A DNA stretch of 60,254 nucleotides, from positions 425,114 through 485,367 of the forward strand of contig LCLP01000001.1 in the NCBI GenBank assembly GCA_001002135.1, in the 5' to 3' direction. Below, one piece after another: positions 59,256 to 60,254 of the stretch. A program made the position numbers and the translations under genes. The first letter of the stretch is position 1. Each line of letters begins with the position of its first letter. The stretch comes from Candidatus Pacebacteria bacterium GW2011_GWA1_46_10. GTDB lineage: Bacteria > Patescibacteriota > Microgenomatia > UBA1400 > PJMF01. The notes below the pieces were generated by a model. It was not told the origin of the DNA. It worked only from the letters and a program-made list of their open reading frames with translations, and ran no database searches.

Positions 59256-60254
59256 TTACTGATATTGAAACATTACTATATCACGCTGCACTATCGCTTG
59301 CGGGCGATGGTAGCGAATTTGCCCAAAATCAATTTGGCGAGTATAGCCGTACGTGGCCAATCTGTCAACGAAATTTTGACAATCAAATACTGGTCTGTTC
59401 GGCAACTCCACTCGAGGAAAAATTACTACTACGGTCGCCCCAGGCCGCAATAAACTGCGCCATTGGTGAAAAGCACCAAGGTAGAGTTTTTCTAAACCAC
59501 GAAACATTCCCGGCAGTTCATTCGGTTTAGGCTGAGGTTTGCCCAAAAATGGTTCGGTCACAATGGCGTCAATTTTGCCCGGTAAGTGATTTAGAGTGAC
59601 ATGAGTAACCTCACTTTGAAACACTTGAAACTGCGCCGGTAAGTGAAAACGATCAGCAAACCAAGCCAAATTAGTCTGGGCGCCCACTGCCGCCTCGTGA
59701 GCTAAATCAGAGCCAACAACGTGTGCCCCGCGCTCCAGTGCTTCCATCAACACTGTGCCCGTACCACAAAAAGGATCATAGACTATTACTCCCGGTTTTG
59801 GGGTGTTGCCGAGGGCTAAATTGACCATTGCTCGAGCAATCTTTGGTGGCAACATCCCTTTTTTACGGTCAGCATACGGTTTACCGCGATCTTTGGCTGT
59901 CCAGTGATCAATGTCCTGAACAACCAAAGTAGTGCCTAAAAGCATTTTCTTGCCTTGCTGCACTACCACCAATTCCATTACTTCCTGATTCAAAAGCACC
60001 GCCGCCGATAAACCGTCTCGCGCCCCTTCAATAAAACGGGACTTAATGCCTTTTTCGGCCAAGACTGCCTTAAGGGCACCTTGTGAAATGCGAGTAGTGT
60101 CGCGATCACCCCATTGGGCCACGGTAAATTGAAGCTTGGCAGGATTTTCTCTGGTGAGCAACTCAACGAGAGCTGCCTCTAATTTACTTTCAGTGTATGT
60201 CTGCCATTCTCGCTCAAGCCGGACCAATCTAATAGAAGCGCCAAGCAGCTGAAA
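59256..60254 (-). CDS. THUMP/Trm11-like tRNA guanine-N2 methyltransferase (partial at window edge)
   Basis: The frame is open to the right edge (FQLLGASIRLVRLERE before the track's TTG start), so the gene begins outside. C-terminal Rossmann methyltransferase with VYDPFCGTGTVLMEALERGAHVVGSDL (motifs X/I) preceded by a GKPYADRKKGMLPPKIARAMVNLA block, as in Trm11/TrmG10 proteins. The catalytic motif IV reads VTEPFLGKP where DPPY is usual. Predicted to methylate G10 (or a similar position) of tRNA. Confidence 0.8.
   Translation of the reverse strand, partial: FQLLGASIRLVRLEREWQTYTESKLEAALVELLTRENPAKLQFTVAQWGDRDTTRISQGALKAVLAEKGIKSRFIEGARDGLSAAVLLNQEVMELVVVQQGKKMLLGTTLVVQDIDHWTAKDRGKPYADRKKGMLPPKIARAMVNLALGNTPKPGVIVYDPFCGTGTVLMEALERGAHVVGSDLAHEAAVGAQTNLAWFADRFHLPAQFQVFQSEVTHVTLNHLPGKIDAIVTEPFLGKPQPKPNELPGMFRGLEKLYLGAFHQWRSLLRPGATVVVIFPRVELPNRPVFDCQNFVDRLATYGYTRQIDFGQIRYHRPQAIVQRDIVMFQYQ

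Noticed and set aside
1-60254. UGA recoding (as in Gracilibacteria/Absconditabacteria)
   Set aside because: Several well-supported genes end at TGA, including the GT-C gene at 23038 and rsmH, and no conserved protein needs in-frame TGA read as Gly.

Overview
The window looks like a piece of a compact genome from the Candidate Phyla Radiation (Patescibacteria), most likely a Microgenomates-type lineage. This placement is inferred from gene content: very tight overlapping genes, a large arsenal of GT-C and GT-A/GT-B glycosyltransferases, a DUF4012 protein, a short mraZ-rsmH-ftsL-ftsI cluster beside parB, and a single-chain glycyl-tRNA synthetase. TGA is used as a stop throughout, so the code is standard. 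No tRNA, rRNA, CRISPR array, IS element or prophage was recognised.

Layout. (1) 1-22.3 kb: surface-glycan region I. It holds many multi-pass GT-C-like glycosyltransferases, GT2 and GT4 enzymes, methyltransferases, a Wzx-type flippase and nucleotide-sugar enzymes: a GDP-fucose/colitose synthase-like reductase, a ColD-like 3-dehydratase and a UDP-glucuronate decarboxylase-like enzyme. A two-gene membrane module is duplicated in tandem at 5.1-9.9 kb. The 19.06-22.3 kb block runs on the minus strand. (2) 22.3-23.0 kb: a HigB/HigA-like toxin-antitoxin pair. (3) 23.0-32.1 kb: a GT-C enzyme, two GT4 genes (one broken), ruvC, then a three-gene module (small YLDPGTGS protein, large methyltransferase, sulfatase-fold membrane protein), then ruvA-ruvB. 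(4) 32.1-48.7 kb: surface-glycan region II. It contains GT2/GT4/GT-C enzymes, a dTDP-3-amino-sugar pair (FdtB/FdtA-like, minus strand), a kinase-fold protein, an acetyltransferase, an O-antigen ligase/polymerase, ManC and a phosphoglycosyl transferase. (5) 48.7-60.25 kb: mainly housekeeping, with DUF4012, recO, a small membrane protein with a structured leader, a T-box-controlled glyS, an anchored extracytoplasmic protein, mraZ-rsmH-ftsL-ftsI, and on the minus strand parB, rpmA and a partial THUMP-type RNA methyltransferase.

How the genes fit together. ManC makes GDP-mannose. With a GDP-mannose 4,6-dehydratase that is not in the window, the ColD-like and Fcl/ColC-like enzymes could make a GDP-(di)deoxyhexose. 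FdtA/FdtB imply a dTDP-3-amino-3,6-dideoxyhexose, and the UXS-like enzyme a UDP-pentose. The PglC/WbaP-like transferase would start a lipid-linked glycan, the GT2/GT4 enzymes would extend it, Wzx would flip it, the Wzy/WaaL-like protein would polymerise or ligate it, and the GT-C enzymes would act outside the membrane using lipid-linked sugars.

Most notable signals: a very short T-box leader in front of glyS; a strong promoter plus a long structured leader in front of a 101-residue membrane protein; a recurring promoter layout that puts the start codon at the predicted +1 (leaderless mRNAs); the tandem two-gene membrane module; and two clearly disrupted glycosyltransferase genes, whose breaks look like a homopolymer slip and a small deletion.
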